From Leucosporidium creatinivorum (taxonomy: Eukaryota; Basidiomycota; Microbotryomycetes; Leucosporidiales; Leucosporidiaceae), in NCBI GenBank assembly GCA_001600635.1, contig BCKL01000018.1, positions 55,974-119,973 of the forward strand: a stretch of 64,000 nucleotides of DNA. The letters run 5' to 3'. The notes beneath the pieces were generated by a model that made no database searches, was not told where the DNA came from, and worked only from the letters and a program-made list of their open reading frames with translations. How positions within the stretch are numbered: position 1 is the stretch's first letter; each line of letters starts with the position of its first letter. The translations under genes were made by a program, and so were the position numbers. Shown here piece by piece: positions 34,550-45,663 of this stretch.

Positions 34550-35986
34550 CGGAGAGAGAGAAGGGGGTGCTGTGGGAGAGTACAAGGTACAGTAGAGAGG
34601 TCAGAGGGCTGTATAGAGTACCAGTAGCGCGCAAAAGCAGTGAGAGAGCAACTCACGGAGATGTGGCGAAGTCAAAGCGAGCTCGAGCTCGAAACGAGCT
34701 CTCCTTCCCTCTCTCCCTCGACCAAGCTTGCTTCCCCTCGACCTTGACCGCTGGGGGTCGTTCCCCCTCTGCTTCAGCTCATCGGTGTAGCGTTCATCTC
34801 AGTTTCTTCTTCCACATCTCCACCGCTTTACTGCCGACGCTTCATCGCCGAGCAGGAGCTGCGCGAGGCGGAAAGCGGTCGACCGATTCGGTGATTCGTC
34901 GCTTTGATCTCCTCCGTCTTGTTATTTGGGAGAGGGAGGGGAAAGCAAGGCGAGAGAGTGAGTAAGCCTTCACCAGCTTGACAGGTAGGAGAAGACCATC
35001 CTCGCACTGCGGTACAGAGTGTATGCTCACCTCTTCCACCACCTCGACTTCTCATCTTCATCGCTGCTTTGGCTTTGGCGATGCTGGCCTGTAGCTCTGC
35101 CTCCCTGAGATCCTGCTTTCATCCACGTCGTCGAGCGCAAAACACAGCCGGCGCTACTCTCCTGCAGCGAGGGTATCCGGGAGCGAACTCGGCGCCGAGG
35201 TGACCATCTCGTGCACATCTGAAGGACTGAGGCGAGAGAGCTGGCGCATGACGAAGTAGACGGACGAGTGACGGGAGGGAAGCTGTTGGTGGTGTTGCTC
35301 GACGAGGAGCGCTGAGCTCGGACCTCAGTGAACTCGACCAATCTTGGAATGGCCTCGCTTCTTTTCCCTCCTACTCTTCGCTCATTTTGTGTTTCGTTCA
35401 TCTCGACGTACAAGATCCAAAAACTCAAAATCTTCTTCTCTGCCGTAATCAGGTGTAACCGGGTAAGCTCGCTACTTCTTTTCTTCCTCGCGACTCGCCT
35501 CTGAAATGGATCTGAGCTGATTCCTGCTCTTCTTCGCGCGCGCGACAGGGGAACAACTGCTACAAGAAGTGACCCCTCGCTCATCTCCGCATCATCATCA
35601 ACTGCTGAGCTGCATTCACGTCGAAGGTTAGTTCAACGGCTCTCGTTCCAGGAGCTTTGTCGACGCGTTTGCTAACTTGTATCACCTCCCACAGGATACT
35701 ACGACTTTCAAGACTGTACGGGGGCCTCGCAACGAACACGTTCGCCAGGCGAGTTCTCCCTCCCCTGATCTCGGAGCTCGGCGGAGGCAAAGGCGGACGT
35801 CGTTCGAGGCTGCGAAGTTGCAGAGCGCGGGTCGGGGATGGAGTGCGATGTCATAACCCTGCTACGCCAGTCATCCCTGCCTCGTCCTTCTGCTAGTGGA
35901 GCCGTCTCGTCGCCGTCCTCTTTCGTCTCGCTGGGCCCGAAGTTTGCCCGCCATGAGGGAGTGCTTACCCCTTCTAATGCACCAGG
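34550..35986. other. Long divergent region with a spliced-looking segment
   Basis: About 1440 bases between the OTU gene and the dioxygenase-like gene. From 35349 to about 35720 the plus strand has unusually AT-rich text and good splice signals (GTAAGC near 35464 to CGCGACAG near 35548; GTTAGT to CCCACAG near 35695). The joined frame would encode a peptide of about 45 residues ending GNNCYKK. This could be a small gene, a non-coding transcript or a spliced 5' leader of the dioxygenase gene. I recognise no protein in it. Confidence 0.4.
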
Positions 35987-38012
35987 ATGGACTCTCTCGA
36001 ATCTTCGTCCGACCGGTTTGATATTCTGCGCTGCTCGACTGCGCTACAAGACCTCGTCACGCGTCAACAGGGATCCTCGGTCCAGGACCTCGACGGCACC
36101 GACGGTGTCTTCAGCGCCGTCGATCGCGATGAGGAGCTCTTGATGTTGAAGGAGAGCCAGTTCTTTACCTGCAGCGACCTGAGGTGAGTCGCGTCGTCTC
36201 TCTAATATTTCACTGGGAGGTGTAGAGCTGACCCTGCGCCTCTCGTCTCTTCACCAGCGCCTACCTCTCCCGTCGAGCTCCCTCGTCAACCTCCCAACTA
36301 CCACCAGCTCCGCCCGCCGCGCCGAACTCAAGCTCTGGAGCACATTCGGCCCCATCTACCACCGCCGCCACGCTCGACCCCTCCCCCTCTTCCATCGCCG
36401 AGCCGCCTTTCACAGCCCAGCTCGCCACCGACGACCCCTCTTCCAGCGCCTCACCTGCTACCTTTACTCAACCATCGCTCCAGAACGGCAAGACGGAGAA
36501 GACACGTGGTCCTCGCTCGTCTAAAGCCAAGCGCGACCACCGAGTCCTCCTCGCGCCGGGCAAGCACGCTACCGACCTGCGATTCAAGCTGTTGAAGAGG
36601 GCTTTAGTACTCGAGACCGAGGAGACGTCGGCCAGTCTTCCTCGAGCGACTACCGGCTGGTCGGGTGTAACGGGAGCGACGAGGGAGAAAGCAGAGATCA
36701 GGCCGGCGACGGAGGAGGAGATTATGAGCTACAGGATGGTGCCATGGGACGCCGAGTGAGTTGGGTATACATTCCTTATGTCGGCGGCGGCAGCGCTGAC
36801 CCTCTGCTGCTCTACAGAACCAACTCGACCGTCTTCCTCCTCGACCCAGCCAGCAACATCCTCACCCTCCGCACCGCCGTCCTCGACGACGAGAGCATTA
36901 TGCGCGAGTGGAAGGAGGCGGTCGAGCTGTTTGTCGCAAGCACGACCGCGAAGCGGGATCCTCGGGAGACTCGAGGCGCCCATCATGAGGCTCGCCTCTT
37001 CGGACTCGCCCGAGCGTATGGGTCGGTGTGCTTTCCCGGCGCTCTGTTGGCTCCCTTCTGAGCTGACCTTCGCCCTCTGCTATAAGGTGGTAATCGAATG
37101 CGCGTGGTACAAGGAGAACATAGAGGCATGTGATGTATTCGTGGCGTCGAGGGGATTTCAGCGGGTAGTGTAAGTTCGGCCTTCGCTCTTCTCGGCTCTA
37201 AACGGCGAGCTAACCTCTCGACGCACTCGCAGAAATCATCTATCAACTGTAGTAGAGCTATGGCTGCCCATGGTCTACCGCCTGCTCAGCGAGATTCGCG
37301 ACGGCGAGAGCAAGATCGGGCTGAGCGCCAAGTTGCCGGGCATCTGGCAATTTTGGTGCATCAACACGCCCATCTTCGGTCGCGATATGGTCATGACGAC
37401 CTCGCACGTCGATTATAAGAATTGGGCTTCCGCTGTGTGCGTAATCTGGGTCTGGGGTGAGTCGCTGAGCCTTCGCCGAGCTTTCCCCTCTCTCTCGCTC
37501 CCGTACTCCTTCGTCCTTGCCCTCCTTCATCTTCTCGCTCGCCTCGCTGTACCTTCCCATCCTCTTGCACCACCAGCTCTACCTCTCGCGGCGCCTGATT
37601 AGCTCGCTCAACTCCCGGGCTCGGCGCTCCCGAACTGACCGACTCCCATCGCCGAGCAGGCCTCTTCAACCCCAACGAGTGCGCCTGGGTCGTCTTGGAA
37701 GACGTCCAAATGTGCTTCGCCGTTCCGTCTGGAGGAGCACTCTTCCTACCCTCCTCCCTCATCCGCCATCGCAACGCCCACATCGTCTGGACGAAAGGCG
37801 AGAAGCCAACTCTCGCCTCGCCCAAGGTCGACGGCACTTCAAACCGCAACTCGGGTGTCGGATTTACCCAGGCCACTTCAGCTCAGCTCACTCTTCTCGG
37901 TGGGATGGTGAAGGAGGTGGCGGCTCGTGGAGGAGATGCGAAGCGAGTGATCTCGGCGATGGACTTTGCGACGGCTTCGGAGGATCGAGGAGGGGTGAAG
38001 AGGCGGAAGTAG
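35987..38012 (+). CDS. Putative 2OG-Fe(II) dioxygenase (TET/JBP-like basidiomycete family)
   Basis: The ATG at 35987 gives MDSLESSSDRFDILRCS. A Ser/Pro/Thr-rich linker and a Lys/Arg patch (RGPRSSKAKRDHRVLLAPGK) precede the folded half. There the iron-binding HxD is in MTTSHVDYKNWASAV and the distal His in LFLPSSLIRHRNAHIV about 55 residues later; an Arg follows in GTSNRNSGVGFTQ, the usual place for the 2-oxoglutarate carboxylate. The block VPSGGALFLPSSLIRHRNA strongly recalls basidiomycete proteins related to TET/JBP dioxygenases, often near KDZ transposons; none is seen here. Substrate could be DNA, RNA or protein. Six introns join in frame, several with GTGAGT...GCTGACC...CAG. The gene ends 29 bp from the convergent CENP-A stop. 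Confidence 0.65.
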
Positions 38013-38040
38013 GGCTTTTAAACATGCAACAGTGCTATAT

Positions 38041-38700
38041 CTACGCATCGTCGCGCAGACGACCAGCGAGTTGAATGTCTGAGAGGGAGGGCGGTCAGCT
38101 TCGGTTCGAACTTCGGCAAAGGGGGCGAGGGGTCAGTCTTACCCTTGACTTGGATGGTGATGCGTTTGGCGTGGACAGCGGCGAGATTGGCGCTGTTCAA
38201 GAGCAAGAAGGTGTCAGATGAAGCTCTGCGGTTTGCAAGATGTGAGAGAAAGGGCTCACTCGCCAAAGACGGAGACGAGGTAGGCCTCGGTCGCCTCTTG
38301 AAGCATCAGAATAGCTTGTCCTTGCCACCTGAACTCGAAGCCAAGGTCTCGAGCTACCTCACGTACGACGCGCTCGAAGCTGTAGCTCAATCTACCGTCA
38401 GCTCAGCGCTCCTCGCTCCCTCCCGTCCAACTCGGCTTGCTCAAGCTATTCACGGCGCCTTCTTGAGCAGAAGCTCAGTTGTAGCCTGGTAGCGACGAAT
38501 CTCACGGAGAGCGACCACACCTGGTCTGTAGCATAGCGAGAAGGACGACGAGAATCGACTCCGAGTCCTCGACCGTGAGGTCGCCGTGCAGCTTGAGGGA
38601 GAGTTGGTCAAGGGATCGCATGACAAGCGTGCGTGGAATAAGGGGATGGTTGGCAGCGATGGAGTTGGATAAGAGGGTTTGGAGCCGGAGGAGGGAGGTG
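38041..38700 (-). CDS. CSE4: Centromeric histone H3 variant, CENP-A/Cse4-like
   Basis: The histone-fold exons are 38454-~38560, 38260-38379, 38143-38192 and 38041-38078. They read [80 protein letters not shown], then [14 protein letters not shown]. Trp in RWQ, where canonical H3 has RFQ, together with strong divergence of the fold and the end (AGRLRDDA for ARRIRGERA), points to CENP-A rather than H3. It should replace H3 in centromeric nucleosomes and seed the kinetochore. Introns are 74, 67 and 64 nt. The N-terminal tail and start codon are unresolved: the H3 frame continues upstream as an Arg/Ser-rich stretch ([15 protein letters not shown]) without an ATG, and CTACAG just before PG could be an acceptor. 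Confidence 0.8.
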
Positions 38701-38888
38701 GGAGGTGGTGGGTTTCGGTTTTCGGTTCTCGTCAGTCAGTGCCGTGGGGGAGCAGGCGCCTAGCTTCGAACTTTTGCTACAGTTTGGGTTCGGTTCGCAG
38801 CAGTGTAGCTAGTATGATCATTTCTCAATGCACTCGCCATTTCGGCGTCCTTCACACCCTACACGAAGCCCAAAGAGCGAGCAATCGA

Positions 38889-39261
38889 TCAAGCTCCCTC
38901 GGCGCCCTTGCCTCCCTCCTGATCCTCATCCGAGCCGTCCCAGAGGCGGTCTATAGCAGCTTGGACTCCACTCTCCTCCTCTGCGGGTGCGATAGAGCGT
39001 CAGTGAGCGAGTCTGAGGAAGGAGCGAATCGCCGAACCCTTGGTCATCCACTCGATGCGCTCCGAGTTGGAGTCGTAGTCCTTGAGGATCTTCTCCGTAT
39101 CACGAGCGGCCGACGTGAAGAACTTTTCGAGGATCTCCTGCAGTAAGTACGGGTCAGCGACGTCTACACTCGCCGTTGGGCTCTGCAGCCGAGGAAGGGC
39201 AGGCTCGGCGCACCCCATTGCGAGCAATCTAACCCAGCACCTCGACGCGCGCGGCTTCCAT
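38889..39261 (-). CDS. Small acidic helical protein, about 70 aa
   Basis: Exons 39261-39241, 39137-39038 and 38980-38889 join to 213 nt. The product starts MEAARVEEILEKFF, continues TSAARDTEKILKDYDSNSER and IEWMTKEEESGVQAAIDRLW, and ends in an acidic Gly-rich tail. The helix at 7-40 is amphipathic and the tail resembles proteins that bind basic partners. The second intron has a GTTCGG donor with the usual CTGAC branch site and a CGCAG acceptor, and only that splice keeps the frame open. The frame is open upstream of the ATG (REIEKKLLEE), so the start could be further 5', where it would be antisense to the transporter's first exon. Function unknown. Confidence 0.6.
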
Positions 39262-39308
39262 CTCCTCGAGTAACTTCTTCTCGATCTCACGTCTTGTGGC
39301 GCTATTGC

Positions 39309-41388
39309 ATGAAACATCCTGAGGTTCGAGACATCTGCGATGCAGCCTATGCTCTGTTCGTCCCGCCTCGCCCTTTTTCGAAAGCTCGCCGAGCTTTTGC
39401 TGACCTCGACCTCTGACAGAACTGGAACGCGCTGGGCCTGGTGGCTTGCATTTATCGGACTAGCCGCCAACAATTGGGCTATCATGGGTCTGCATGTTGT
39501 TGCTGGAGCGACTGCCGTACAGACAATTCGAGGCGGAGTGTGAGTTCGGCGCTCGTGAGGTCGGCTGAAGTGGGCGCTAATCACCACAATCACTTCTCAA
39601 GCGAGTGTACACTCATCTGGGCTGTTGTGTTGGGGGTGATCATGTGGTTCTTTTCGAACTTGCGCGACTTTAAGGCGCGTCAAACTGCTCGGCGCTCGAA
39701 CGCGAGTTTTGGAGCTGACGACTCGTCTCACAACAGCACATGGCCTACATCGGAATACTTGCTTCTACCACCATGTTCATATGCGTATGGATCGTCATCA
39801 TTGGGCATGGAGTGCAAGGTGAGCCCTCGCTTCTTTCCGTTCCGCCGACTCCGAGCTCTCGTTGACGCTCTTCTCGCTAAGATCACCCAAACGGATGGGT
39901 CGAAGGAGACGTCGTTAAGCTCACGACTTGGGCTCCGGAGGGGACGACCTTTGTACAAGGAATGAACGTGAGTATCGTCGTCTCGAAGTGGCCCCGAGCA
40001 GGCCTCGGCGCTGACCTCACTCCCTCTCGCAGGCTCTTCTCAACATCGTCTACACGTGGATCGGTCACGCCCTCATTCCTTCCTTTGTTGGAGATCTTGA
40101 ACACCCCGAGGACTTCCCAAAGGTGCGCTACAGGTGCTGGTTGACAAGGTCTCGGCTTCCGGCGTTGACCGTTCTCCGCGCAGGCTCTCGCTATCTCGAT
40201 GGGCTTCGAGTTCATCTTGTTCACCGTCACGGGTATTGTCGTCTACTCGCAGGCCGGACAGTTTGCTACGGCTCCTGGTTACGGCAGTCTGGGAGGTTCG
40301 CGATTAGCTGCGGTCGCCGCCGGCTTCACCCTTCCGACCATACTCATCGTCGGCATCCTCTACTCCCTGGTGACCTCGAGGGCTATATTTTTCCAGGTGA
40401 GCAGCTTTCCACGTCGCGAAGACCTGCTGCCGGTGCTGAGCGAGAGCGCAAAGCTGACTCTTCGTGCTCGGCGATCAAAGATCTTTCCCGAGGGCTCGAT
40501 CCACCGCACTCGCCACGTCTTCAAGGGTTGGAGCATCTGGATCTTCATCGTCTGGGGTGGCTGGGTAAGCTTGATATCGTTGAGGTGCACTCTGAGGCTG
40601 GAACCCGCCGCCGAGACGGCCTCGGGACTTCGGCGCCGGCTTACAGAGCTGACCTGAGGGTGTCTATAGGTCATCTCGTTCATCATCGGTGAAGCTGTAC
40701 CCTTCTTCTCTGACCTACTAAGTCTGATCGCATCGGTAGCCTCTAATTCTTCCTGCCTTTCCTTGTCCCGAGACACTGAGTGACTGACTCTCTCCGCTCC
40801 TCGTAGATCTTCGACAGCTGGTGAGCAAGCGTCGCGAGGCTTGAGTCGAGCGTGAAGGAGAGTTCAGCTGACCTACAGTCTGCTCTAGGTTCGGCTACAT
40901 CATGTGGTCGGCGGCGTACTTCGAGATCTACCGCGAAACGCCCGCCGAAGCTCGAGGTCTCCGCCAAAAGACCGAGTTCTTCGTCAACATCTGTGAGTCA
41001 AGCTCTGTCGCCTCACTGACGAAGTATATATGTCTCTGCCACGCATGCCAGCGAACGAGCGTCGTCGAGCTCGTCGCAAGCTGCCCGTGGACCATCGCCG
41101 AGCGCCGAGCTGACCCTTTTCTGCGTCCTGCTTTGTAGTGATCGCTCTCACGGGAGCCTTCTTCTTTGTGGCGGGTACCTATGCGTCTGTGCAGTCCATC
41201 ATCAATAGCTGTACGTCTTCCATAACCTCTAGCATCAGCGTTCGGCGTTGAGGTTCGTCCTTTCAGATCATGATGGAGCGATCAAGGCGCCATTCCAGGT
41301 GAGTTCCCACTAATAGAGCCTCTTGCTAGCTCCAAGCTGATTCCTTTCTCCTCAGTGCACCAACACCGGCTTCACATTCACTGCTTGA
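39309..41388 (+). CDS. Amino-acid transporter (AAAP family), apparently N-terminally truncated
   Basis: More than ten short exons encode successive membrane spans: WWLAFIGLAANNWAIMGLHV, LIWAVVLGVIMWFFSNL, MAYIGILASTTMFICVWIVI, NIVYTWIGHALIPSFVGDLE (family signature with HPEDFPK next), then GFEFILFTVTGIVVYSQAGQ and further spans, ending NTGFTFTA. The family moves amino acids across plasma or vacuolar membranes with protons. The only in-frame ATG gives MKHPEVRDICDAAYALTG, yet resemblance to the family continues upstream as SHVLWRYC. The first two spans expected before this are absent, and a divergent gene starts 48 bp away. Intron 39356-39419 has a GTTCGT donor and intron 39675-39736 a GC donor (AAG/GCGCGT); both are needed for frame. 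Confidence 0.8.
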
Positions 41389-41979
41389 AAGGTGGCCCGA
41401 GGCTAGAGGGCTACGCTGAGTAAAACGACGGCGGATTTAGATGAAAGGGGAGGTGCGATCAACTCGTCATAGTGGAATTGAGTGTTTTGGTAATCCAGCT
41501 ACTCAAAAGCTGCGAGGAGGAGGGCAGTCAGACCCCGAATTGCGAACGCCGAGCGAGCACCGGCTTGAGAACAGAGGGATGTAGCCTAACCTTCGCTCCG
41601 CTCAGCGAACAGCTTGTTCCTATCTCGAAGCTTTTCGCTGTAGAGAGCGAACAAAAGCTAGGATCGTACAATTTTCGGCTCGAGGAGCAACCTCAGCTCG
41701 GCTCGGCATGAGAGTGAGCGAGCCGAGTGACTGAGAGACATTTGTAGTACTACAATATGCTAGCAAGATGCTGCAGAGCGCTGTAGCCGACGACTTTGCG
41801 GAACCGAGGTGGTTCGAGCTGGAAGGCCGCGCGCTCCTGGATCTCCAACCTTCACCTCTGCTTGTCTTCCATATCATATCGCCCGCGCTAGAGCCCTACA
41901 ATCAAAAGTAGACCCCCCCCGTGCTCGCCTACACCCTCATATCAGCTACAAGAACACCGAGTTCAAGCGTCATCGAGAC
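41389..41979. promoter_or_regulatory. Intergenic region, promoter of the phosphatase gene
   Basis: About 590 bases. It includes AGCGCTGTAG at 41777-41786 and a short poly-C tract just before the start codon region. No gene was recognised. Confidence 0.45.
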
Positions 41980-43453
41980 ATGCCTCCCAAGTTCCTTTCC
42001 GCCCCAGCGCACTTTGACTCCCTCCTCCTCAAGTACGAGGATTTTGTCTTCGACCTCGACGGCGTGATCTGGACAGGACCAGGGGGCGATACACGTGAGC
42101 AGGAGAGGTGTTTTAGATAGAAACGAGCAGCCAGGAGAAGCGCGCTCCTCGACCACTCGCTTTCGCTGACCTTGGCCCTTCTACAGTCACACCGCATGTC
42201 AAGGAGACTTTGGAGTACCTTCGCTCTGCTGGAAAACGACTCGCCTTTGTCACCAACAAGTACGTTCGGGAGGCCTCGTGCTCGTCTTTCGCTCGGCTGA
42301 CCCGATTCCTCCTCTTCAGTGCCACGAAATCTCGCAAGCAGTACCTCGAAAAGTTCCACGCCATGGGCCTTACCCACGTCGTCCTCGAGGAGATCTTCAC
42401 CTGCGGCTCGGCCAGCGCGAGCCACCTCCGAGAGGTCATCCTGCCCGAGATCGAGAAGGAAGGAGGGCCCGGAGGCATCTACTTGATTGGACAGGCGAGT
42501 CGTGGACGAGAAGAGCTTGAGAAGTGAAGTCTGACCCCCTCACCAACAGGCGAGCATGGAGGAGGAACTGCGAGAAGAAGGTTTGACCTGGCGAGGAGGA
42601 ACGGTGAGTTCGGCGAAGCTGGGCTGGCCGACCTTGGCCGCCGGCTCGGGTCTCTCCGCTCCGTGAACTGAACAACTGACGTCTCACTACTCGCTCAGGA
42701 CCCCGAGGACGACGTGCTGCTGCCACCGCAGGACTTCAGCTCGCTCCATCCCCGAGACGACTCCATCTCGGTCGTGCTCTTCTCCTTCCAAATGCGCATC
42801 AACTACAAGCAGCTCGCCAAAGGTCCGTCTTGCACTTGCTTCCCAGGCTTCCTCTCGCTGATCCGTCTCTCCAACGTCTCGCGCTTTCTCTCGCCCATCC
42901 TCTCCGCCAACAGCCTTCTCCTACCTCAGCGTCAACGAAGGCTGCAGGCTCGTTCTTACCAATGACGACTATTCGATGAGCTTGCCGGGAGGAGGAGCAA
43001 TTCCAGGTGAGCTCGGCCGACCTCCCTTACGACTTGTCCTCCCGCTGACTCGCTTCGCACACAGGCGAAGGAGCGATGGCCAGCGTCCTCCTCAACGCTC
43101 GCAAGAATCTGCAGCCCCTCATCGTAGGCAAGCCTCATCAACCTCTCCTTGACGTCGTCCACCGAGCCCTCAAGTTCGATCCCGCGACGACCGTGTTCGT
43201 GGGAGATCGCCTAGAAACCGATGTCCTGTTCGGCAAGCGAGGAGGATTGAGCACCTTGCTCGTGTGGACCGGCAACTCGAAGCCTCACGACCTGGCTGGA
43301 TTAGGCGATCATGAGGAGCCGACTTACATCGCCGACTCGGTGGGAGAGCTGCTGAAGGGTGTGAGGTCGAGGGCTGCGCCGAAGGTGGACGTTCCGGGCG
43401 CCGTGAGGGAGGAGGTTCGGCAGGGGAGGGGCGAGGTGGAAGTGAGCGCATAG
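41980..43453 (+). CDS. PHO13: HAD-family phosphatase, PHO13/phosphoglycolate phosphatase type
   Basis: Seven or more exons encode MPPKFLSAPAHFDSL to RGEVEVSA. All four HAD motifs are present: YEDFVFDLDGVIW (nucleophile Asp and acid/base Asp), RLAFVTNNATKS (Ser/Thr step, assembled over an intron), LIVGKPHQPLLD (Lys) and FVGDRLETDVLFGKRGG (metal Asp). A C2-type cap lies between motifs II and III. The family includes yeast PHO13 and mammalian PGP, which dephosphorylate 2-phosphoglycolate and side products of glycolysis such as 4-phosphoerythronate. It should be cytosolic, with no targeting signal seen. Introns have GTGAGC/GTACGT donors and CTGAC branch sites. Confidence 0.92.
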
Positions 43454-43639
43454 AGACATAGTGTAGCTAGGTGTGCATTTGAGCCAGATCTTATGCGCTC
43501 GGACCGGCGCCGAGAGCTAGTCGTGCGCCGAGCAAGCTGAACCTGTGGCGAGGCCTTAAAAAGTCCTTGGAGTGCAGAGAGTAAACACTCCCACTCCACT
43601 AAGCCGTATCGGGCTCTCCCTTCGCCTACTCGCCCCCTG

Positions 43640-45189
43640 TCAACTCTCCCACTCGAGCTCGAAACGCTCGAGCCTCTTTTGGCCTCTTGCCTCATCTTGC
43701 TCGTCTTCTCGCTTCCGCCTCCGCCACGAGATGCTACACGGCTACATCAGGTTCATCGCTCGCTACGTCACGCTCTTCCGCCCTGCACCTGCCCTTCCCA
43801 ATTCGCCAATGCCGGGCAGCGCTTGGACGAGGCGCTCAGCGAAGGTGGGAATCACGCGTGAGGCTCGCGAGGATCCATATCGACCGGTCTCTGACCTTCT
43901 CACCTACACTGGGACACATATGGATTGTCTACAGCTGCGGGAGACCCGTACTGGCGCTGTTGCTCATCATCGTCGGCGCTGCTATTCTCGGCGAGACGTG
44001 AGTGGCACTGGCCGAACCGACCTCCACGCTGACCCTGCTCTGACCTACTCGTTGCCGTCGACAGGGAAACAGAAGTCGAGGGAGACCTCCTGCTGCTGTC
44101 GATACTCTTGTGGAAGCTCATTCGACCCGCCCTCGGCCTTCGCACCTTCGTCTCCTTCGCGCTCGGCTCGGCCACAATCGAGGCGTCTTGGGCGCTCACG
44201 AACCCCCAAACTCGCGCCAAGTGGCGTCGTCGCTGTCAGAGCTGGATGCAAGCTCGTTTTGGCTCAAGACGGGCGACGGCTCGTCTCCGGTGGGTGATGC
44301 TCCGGGTTCGGCCTCTCTCGCTCGGCGTTCGACTGATTGCAATGCCGCATCGCTTCACAGCCGCTTGCTCCGGATCCTCACTCTCTCCTCGTTCGAAAAA
44401 CCCTACTACCAGTCTATCGACTTCATTCAGCAACTCGTTCGAGCGGATGGCTTGCGCAACGACTACCTCACTTCCCTCCATCAGCAAGAGCGCTTTCGAA
44501 TGCCTGCGCTCGCTCTTCCTGAGACCATCGACGCTCAGTTTCAAGCGAGCGCTCTCAGAGACATAGATGTATGGTTCATCAAGCGTCTCGCAATGGAGCT
44601 GGTGAAGCTCGACGCTCTACCCACTCAACAACGCCGAAAAGTCGCCCGAGCCGTCGCCTTCTCACTCCGAGACCATGAGCAATGCCTCCTCGACGACTCC
44701 AACGGCGCTCTCACCGAGGAAGAGGTGACCCTGATCAGACACTCTCCCGATTGGAGAGTCAAGGTCCGCCGGCAGTTTTACTTCCTTCACCGCGCGCGCG
44801 CCCTCGCCGAGGAGCACGACGAAACTCGGCTCGATCGTAGTCTGCGCAAGACGCTTACACCAGGATTCGACTGGCTACAGCACTCATGTCGCATGTACCT
44901 CATCGAAACCTACAGGTCAGCCGACGTCGTGGAAGCTGTTCCGTCGTCGGCGTACCTCGGCCTTCGTCCTTGGAGGTTTGCGATGCTGGACATGGTCGCC
45001 CGTGACAATGAACCTATCGAGAGTATCAAGACTTTGTCCTTCCTAGGTCTCCTCGAGATCTGCTATCAGTCGGAATATTGGAAGAACGAGGAAGAGCGAC
45101 TCGAGTTGAAGCTGCTGGATGAGGTGCTCAGGCTCGTGCTGTTGTGGAAGGAGGATAAAGAGACGCTCAGGAGGGGGACGCTAGCGTAA
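43640..45189 (+). CDS. Membrane protein, family copy 2 (paralog of 7.9-9.4 kb)
   Basis: The N-terminal exon reads LELETLEPLLASCLILLVFS. Introns 43858-43934, 43998-44064 and 44290-44360 join to GRPVLALLLIIVGAAILGET, EVEGDLLLLSILLWKLIRPA and then a long last exon, SFEKPYYQSIDFIQQLV through VLRLVLLWKEDKETLRRG. Two or three membrane spans occupy the first 120 residues; the remaining 270 or so are helical and soluble. The paralog on the minus strand at 7.9-9.4 kb has the same order of blocks, and DNA similarity is visible in the first exon. No ATG was found in frame upstream of LELETLE, so the start is unresolved. I do not recognise the family. The phosphatase gene ends about 190 bp before. Confidence 0.65.
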
Positions 45190-45663
45190 AAGAAGATGAA
45201 CATCGCTCATCCTTCTGCCATCAATCGCCTGTTCGAGAGAGGAAAGCGAAGCTCGGCGCTGGACTAAGTTCGGCGATGAGCTGTGGCAGGTGTCTCTTGC
45301 TGTAGAGGTACGCTAAGAGGCTCCAGGAAGAATCATTCAGGATCTGATACCTTTGCGAGCCTCGCAGCTCTGTAGGGCAGACTCCCACCAAAGTCACCTT
45401 GGGCACTCCTTGGGCGCGTCGACTGGGGCGAAATTGAGCGGCGCGCTCCTTGTTCTCTCCCCATCTCCTCGTCTCTTCAGTCAACACTCGTTCAGCACTA
45501 CAGGTCGACTCCAAAGCTAGATACCAACCGGCTCGTCACTGGTGCACACTTCGTCACCTCGTTACAGCGCTACAAGCCGTACAGGCGCCCTTTCAGCTCG
45601 ACGCGTCGAAGCCCCGCCTTACTTCTCCTCAAACCGGTACAAACGGCATCTGGGTCGCTTAAA
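45190..45663. promoter_or_regulatory. Intergenic region, SMC1 promoter
   Basis: About 470 bases with TTACAGCGCT at 45562-45571 and further TACAG words. A minus-strand frame at 45221-45514 has no family resemblance. Confidence 0.45.

Noticed and set aside
35027-35584. Minus-strand 185-codon open frame
   Set aside because: No start context, splice structure or domain; Ser/Arg-rich translation typical of shadows in GC-rich DNA.
38560-38720. Alternative frame with helical peptide near [15 protein letters not shown] as the CENP-A tail
   Set aside because: It is out of phase with the histone fold and ends at a stop soon after; kept only as an unresolved note.
45221-45514. Minus-strand 97-codon open frame upstream of SMC1
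   Set aside because: No splice pattern or family similarity; it lies in the short promoter region.
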